Of a stretch of 64,000 nt of DNA, positions 58,921-64,000 are shown piece by piece. The stretch covers positions 22,817,557 to 22,881,556 of the forward strand of contig NC_092320.1 of assembly GCF_036785885.1 (NCBI RefSeq), in the 5' to 3' direction. Positions within the stretch are counted from its first letter, which is position 1; every line of letters begins with the position of its first letter. Origin of the DNA: Coffea arabica (taxonomy: Eukaryota; Streptophyta; Magnoliopsida; Gentianales; Rubiaceae). Both the position numbers and the translations under genes were made by a program. The notes under the pieces were generated by a model. The model saw only the letters and a program-made list of their open reading frames with translations. It was not told where the DNA came from and made no database searches.

Positions 58921-61311
58921 ATGAAACCGTATCATTCGATGATTCGTCGACTGGTTCCTTTCTTCTCAACTCGGATTCGAGAAAACCACCTGAGACTCCT
59001 CAGTTCGACATTGGCATCATCCTCTGCTCTCCACGAACAACCTCCTCTGCTGTCTTCGCATTCCCAATCTCAATGTCAATCTCAATCTATAGTTGCGGTT
59101 CACATGACCGACAATTGCGTCCAGGTGCTCCATTTTATTCTATTTAGTTTGCAATTACAAAACGTGTAACCCATTTTTTTTTTTTTTTTCTGTTTTCGTT
59201 TTCCCTTTACTATGTAACTTTGATTTTTAATTGTTTCATTTCACAACCTACTCTTTCAATTCGGATATTGATATTGAGTGATTGTCTAAAATGATATTCG
59301 GTTCATAGTTTGTTGAAATTCTACTGAATAATATGCAAATATTTGTAGTTTTGGATTAGTAATTTAAATAATTAAAGGGAACGAGGCAACTTCTGAGGCA
59401 ATAAAACTATGTCCATTTATATTGTCATCTTTTCTTTTGGATCTTAGAAGATGAGTGATGACAAAAATAATTTGGCTTGCTAACTAAGAATTTCTTTTAG
59501 CCTGCTTTCCAAAGTTATGTACTACTGTACCATATTTCTTTTAAAGGCACTTTCTGAAGTTTGCATGAAATGGTCCTGTTGTGGTGAGCTTTGCTTCCAT
59601 TTGGTATTTCTTGTAGTTTGAGAGATGAACCAAACTTCTCCAGGCTCAACTCCAGTTTGGCTTGATTAGAGCTTGCTTGAGCTATTGGTTCATTAATTGA
59701 TTCACCAAGGGCGATAGATTTTAGTGTTTGTTTACTTGGTGAGCTAGGGTCAATAAGCATATAACTTGAAATCTACATGCGAGTAAGTCAAGTTACTTAA
59801 CTTTGAATTTAGCTCATTTGAATAAAAGCTCATTTTATCTTGGCTAATCAAGCCAAAAGTTGAATGCAATTTTAGGCTCCGTTAATCTCCAACTGCATCT
59901 AACCCCCCTTCTTCCTCCATCCCCTCCTCCCCCAAAAAAAGGTAAAAGAAAAAGTGAAAAGAAGAGCAAATTTACATTGTTAAGTTCATTGTAGTTAGTC
60001 TGTTACTCTGATTGTTTGATGTGCTTTTGCTAGTTTCACATATTAACTGTTTGTTGACTAGATTTGGTTATGTCACTTTCCTACAGAGAATGAGGGATCT
60101 GCAATCTCAGGAAGGCAAGGAAAAGATGCTAAGATTGAGCATAGAAGCCGGTGGCTGTTCCGGTTTTCAGTATAACTTCTCTCTTGATGATAAGTGCAAT
60201 GATGATGACAGGTTCGCGTGATTTTCCACTTGAATAAGTTCCCAACTGTGGATTATTGCTTTTTTTCATTTGATATTTTCAACTATTTTGTGGTTTAGTC
60301 ATTCACATTCTTGCCTCCTATTCTTTGACCTTGCAGAATTTTTGAGCGCAAAGGAGTCAAATTGGTAGTTGATAAAATATCTCTTGATTTTGTAAAGGGT
60401 GCAACTGTTGATTATGTTGAAGAGCTTATCCGTTCAGCTTTCCAGGTCTGTTGTTGCATATTATTGGTTCTGCAGCATGAAGTATTTTTCTGTTGCATAT
60501 ATAAGCTGCTGAGTAGTAATTGATTTTCTGGAGATAGGACTTCTGCTTTACATTTCGCTTTGCCCTACCGGTAATATAGTTGACAGGGGAAAATGTTAAG
60601 TCCTAAAAAACAAAAGGCATCTTTTTCCCAAATTAACCTTGCTGCAGTGTTTCTTGGATAATTTTATTATGAATGGCAAAAAATAGTTTAAGCTTCGGAG
60701 TTGCAAACAGTCAAGAAGTTTGTGACTCTCGATTGTGGATTAGAAACAAACTGGCTTGACTGACTGGAGTAAGCAAATTGTAAAGAATGGTTTAAGCCTA
60801 TATCTCTGCTTTGGTGTGCAGTGAGTAATTTAAGCCTTAAATTTAAGGTTCTTTGGGATGATTTATGAGACATTCTACACCAATAAAAAGTCGAAAACAA
60901 ATAATTGACTGACTTAGCCTGACCAAACAACATTGTTACATAGAACTTTCATCTTTGAGTTCATGAACAAAGTACTTTCTCACTCTCCTGATGTATTAGG
61001 TGATGTGCTTTCATCAGCATTACATTTTAAAGATAATTGACCAACATGATTCCTTTATATGGGGCAGGCTTCTTCCAGTTTCAGTTTTTAGATCTAGAAT
61101 GCTTCATGTACATGTCGAATTTACTTAATACTGTGTTCTATCTGCCTTTTTTTGGATTAACGGATTGTAGATTCTGGTTATAAATGCCTTTATTGGTTAC
61201 TATACAGGATTTTGGTCCATAAAGCAGCAACAAGGTTTTTTTGGTATGCAGGTATCTACAAACCCAATTGCTGTGGGTGGCTGCAGCTGTAAAAGTTCCT
61301 TTGTGGTGTAG
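58921..61311 (+). CDS. ISCA2: ISCA2-type mitochondrial iron-sulfur cluster assembly protein, complete (four exons, 165 aa)
   Basis: A-type carrier that works with other ISC components to make [4Fe-4S] clusters for mitochondrial enzymes. Exons: 58921-59124, 60087-60211, 60337-60445 and 61252-61311 (stop TAG). All are GT-AG with matching phases. The N-terminus ([19 protein letters not shown], then Ser-rich) is arginine-rich and acid-free at first, as in a mitochondrial targeting peptide. The Fe-S domain starts near VHMTDNCVQ. Cluster cysteines are in GGCSGF (Cys92) and GGCSCKSSF (Cys157 and Cys159), the Cys-x-Cys pattern of the family. Start is uncertain between ATGs at 58921 and 58939; the first is given. 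The first intron (59125-60086) includes a poly-T run and a stretch rich in AGCTC/GAGCT words near 59635-59880. Confidence 0.95.
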
Positions 61312-62912
61312 TAGTTCTCTGACATTTGTTTTGTTTCACTATTCAGCTTGAGTCAAGAGGTTATTTTCATTCTCCTTTTGGTCCTGAATCTATGCTACAT
61401 TTTTTTCTGTGCTCCATTTATTGACTCATAATCCTAATTAAATTCATTAATGTTGATTTGCTGTATGATTACCGTAAGCAGCAGTTTTAACTTTATATTT
61501 AAATTGGGGATACTATTCATGACCTGGATCACTGTATCTTTGACTCTTGATACAAAATCAATATGGAAAAATGAGGGGCGGTGCAGGGGAAGAAAATGGT
61601 GTCCTTTTGGTTGAGGTGATTTCTGAAAATAAATGTATTTACTGAACTTGGAGCATTAATTGGAATTCCACCCCAAGTGTTTGGTATTCTGCCAATGTCA
61701 GAAAACAGTCAAAGATACTTGCTCTATGTGAGCTGTTAGGTATGGTGTGGTTATTCTGCTATTGCTACTTGATGTTCAGTTTTTCTGGTCATGCTTCATT
61801 TTATTTTTCCTTTGAAGAGTTAATCTCGTACAGAGATATGCTGTCTTACAACAAAAATTTTCTTTTGTTATCTAGGCTGCTCTTTTATTTATGTGTAGTA
61901 AATGCAGCCCTATTTGATGAAAATTAGGTAGGGCATTTTGTGTGTGTGTGCGTGTGTGTGTGTGTGTGTTTTTTTTTCTTTAATTTCTAGGTAGCTTGGT
62001 ATTTACAATTCCGCTATTGTCTCATCGAATTTTTGGGGTTTTATTATTTAAACTAGAAAGGTGGACATTATCAATTGACACTGGCACTGATTTGTAGTAT
62101 GTCGCAAGGATGGAATTGCCTGGTATTGACCATTGAGTATTGGGGGCATCTTACAAATGTTTTTTGGTCCTCTTTTCGGGGAGAGTTGTTAAGCTGGATC
62201 CTTTGACATATTTGAATCAACATTCAAAATTTTGGCTGCTTTAGTCTTGCTAACTGTTTGTGAATTTCACCTTTTTATAAGACCAAAATTCAACCTATGG
62301 CAAAAGACAAATAGGGGAGATGCAAGTGTAATAAATAGAAGTTGCAGCATAGATGTAATTTTACAGCTATTGTTGCAACAAATAGTACTCCAACTCTGGG
62401 ATTATAAAGGCAGCAAGATAACAAAATAGAAATACAAGTTTAGCAGCAAAAAGAGCAACTTAAAGAGGAAATTAGCAGAAAAATATTGTAGCTTATCATA
62501 ACAAGTTCTAATGTTAGAAGACATTCTATAATTCACCAAACATCATTTAACAGATAGGATCAATATTATGGTTGCGATTGGAAGACGACAATCAGGATTT
62601 CAGAGCAAAAGGAATTCAAATAAGCTATATTTGCTTCCTACGTCTATTTGATGTGTTGGGTAATAGTAGTGTTAAAAATTCTGTCTTTTATTGCTGTAGT
62701 AGAAAAAATGCTATTATAAATGGCAATTTTGTTAATGATTGCCGCGATTCTTTTAATTTTTTTAATTTTCAAATTCATTTATTTTTTGTGCCAATTTTAG
62801 TTAATCAATTAGGAGTTTCCAATATGGTAACATTGTCAATTAGGAGTGAAAAGGGGATGTAAAGATAGATATGGCCTTGGAAAAATCTGCCAAAGTTCCA
62901 GATGGCTTCTTC
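61312..62912. other. ISCA2 3' flank
   Basis: Presumed 3' UTR, a (TG)n microsatellite at 61939-61969 with a poly-T tail, and AT-rich DNA. No gene was seen. Confidence 0.6.
61939..61969. repeat. (TG)n microsatellite
   Basis: About 15 TG units with one C interruption, followed by a T-run. Confidence 0.93.
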
Positions 62913-63275
62913 AGTGGTGGGGTCAGAATCTAAAAGCCACAATATTGATTCAATTGGCTTTGAGCAGGGGAGACCATAAAATCAAGAAGTATTTAAGTGT
63001 TAGGGTGCAATCTATACTAATTGAGGCCAATCTAGTCACTCATGAATTTGTTCGGTCAAATTTTGAGGTTAAAGTTGTATTGACGGAGTTCAGCATTTTA
63101 TTCGAACAGTTCTAATAAAGTGACAACTTCAAACTCGAACCTAATATGTGAGGCAAAAATTTGTCAAGCTTAATTGAGTTCAATTGAGCTTCACACACAT
63201 ATACTTGAATATTTTTAATATTTATTTGTATGAAATGTCTATCATAACCTTTGTTTAAAATTATATAAAGTATTC
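62913..63275. repeat. Dispersed repeat, copy 2
   Basis: Same-orientation relative of 14068-14395. Shared words include TCAGAATCTAAAAG, AAAATCAAGAAGTA, TCAAATTTTGAGG, AATTGAGTTCAATTGAG and GTTTAAAATTATA. It ends about 15 bp before LINE-like sequence begins. Confidence 0.8.
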
Positions 63276-63292
63276 TTTGTTTATGGAATGTT

Positions 63293-64000
63293 TTGTATAA
63301 AACCATTGCTAAGTTCCTGGTGAATAGACTTAAGCCCCTCCTGAACTATTGCATTAGTAATTCTCAGGCAGCATTTGTACCCAATGGGCAAATATTAGAT
63401 ATTGTTATCATAGCTCGTGAGTATATTCACGGGCTTCATTCTAAGAGAGGGGAAAGGTGGAGGGGGGCAGGGGAGATGTCTTAGGCAGCATTTGTACCCA
63501 ATGGGCAAATATTAGATATTGTTATCACAGCTCATGAGTATATTCACGGGCTTCATTCTAAGAGAGGGGAAAGGTGGAGGGGGCAGGGGAGATGGCTATA
63601 TGGCCCTTAAATTAGAAGTGTCTTCATTCTAAGAGAGGGGAAAGGTGGAGGGGGGCAGGGGAGATGGCTATATGGCCCTTAAATTAGAAGTGTCTAAAGC
63701 CTATGATAGAGTTGAGTGAAAATTTTTGTATGTCTTGCTTAGCAAAATGGGCTTCTGTCCACTCTGTATCAAATGGATTCATGGCTGTCTTTCTTCTGTG
63801 TCTTACTTCTTCAATATAAATGCTGTTCAATCTGGTTACATTTGCCTTTCTAGAGCCATTAAGCAAGGGCACCCTTCATTTTCTTATCTCTTTGTGTTTT
63901 GTGCTGAGGGTCTTTCTAACCTCATTAACAATGCTGTCGACAATAATAAGCTTACTAGAGTGAAAATTTCTAGACAAAATCCCCCTGTATCTCATTTATT
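63293..64000 (+). pseudogene. LINE (non-LTR) reverse transcriptase fragment, cut by the window edge
   Basis: Opens with YKTIAKFLVNRLKPLL and SQAAFVP, the LINE RT finger region. It continues after a rearrangement with ALKLEVSKAYDRVE (the K-A-Y-D-R-V-E box), then SYLFVFCAEGLSNLI. The frame is broken by TAG at 63481-63483, TGA at 63717-63719 and further shifts. Two tandem duplications lie between RT blocks (63366-63598 and 63551-63692). Its 3' part is beyond position 64000. Confidence 0.88.
63366..63692 (+). repeat. Overlapping tandem duplications within the LINE fragment
   Basis: AGGCAGCATTTGTACCC recurs at 63366 and 63483 (offset 117). CTTCATTCTAAGAGAGGGG recurs at 63434, 63551 and 63622, so a second event with offset 71 happened inside the second copy. 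The G-rich word GGTGGAGGGGGGCAGGGG sits at each junction. Confidence 0.9.

Noticed and set aside
59635..59880. AGCTC/GAGCT-rich stretch in ISCA2 intron 1 as a third copy of the dispersed repeat
   Set aside because: Only short words are shared with 14068-14395 and 62913-63275; no continuous alignment was visible.
1..64000. CRISPR arrays, bacterial operons or phage genes
   Set aside because: All supported genes have spliceosomal introns and plant families. The tandem arrays found have no spacer/repeat pattern like CRISPR.

Overview
The window is nuclear DNA of a flowering plant, most likely a eudicot. It is AT-rich, its genes have many GT-AG introns, and its proteins are plant-specific (a SCAB1-type actin-binding protein, a B1-type cyclin with MSA promoter elements, AIG2-like and ISCA proteins). 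Plant-type transposons occupy much of the space between genes. I cannot name the species from sequence alone.

Four genes look intact and were rebuilt exon by exon with consistent splice phases. (1) The 3' part of a SCAB1-like gene (223-6632, +); its first exons lie left of the window. (2) A complete eight-exon cyclin B1 gene (10679-13445, +), with five AACGG cores just upstream and one GC-AG intron. (3) A complete five-exon AIG2-like gene of the gamma-glutamylcyclotransferase fold (15560-21048, -). (4) A complete four-exon mitochondrial ISCA2-type Fe-S assembly gene (58921-61311, +). The genes have unrelated housekeeping roles (actin, cell cycle, small-molecule/defence, Fe-S biogenesis) and nothing suggests they act as a pathway. 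Broken genes include a RECA2-like DNA-repair pseudogene (29176-31704) and an LRR scrap near 14.6 kb.

The rest is a layered record of mobile DNA. A hAT-type MITE with an exact 8-bp target duplication (9149-9917) sits inside an older inverted-repeat element (8604-10118). A 3984-bp Mutator-like element with 463-bp terminal inverted repeats and an exact 9-bp target duplication (21108-25091) sits 50 bp upstream of the AIG2-like start codon. It carries a PPR-like fragment and an unidentified multi-exon fragment, so it looks like a Pack-MULE. From 32820 to 42403 lies an Athila-like Ty3/gypsy element with 5-bp target duplications; its left side has been deleted from inside the 5' LTR to the reverse transcriptase. 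A probable solo LTR of 2.9 kb (49472-52344) has TGTGA/TCACA ends and TAATC duplications. A minus-oriented, protease-only gypsy-type element (52857-56798) has complete LTRs, PBS and PPT but no recognisable gag, RT or integrase; tandem repeats fill its leader. The right edge runs into a LINE reverse-transcriptase fragment with two tandem duplications.

The strongest candidates for something new are the Pack-MULE at the AIG2-like promoter, the protease-only non-autonomous LTR family, and the duplicated splice acceptor in the last SCAB1 intron.
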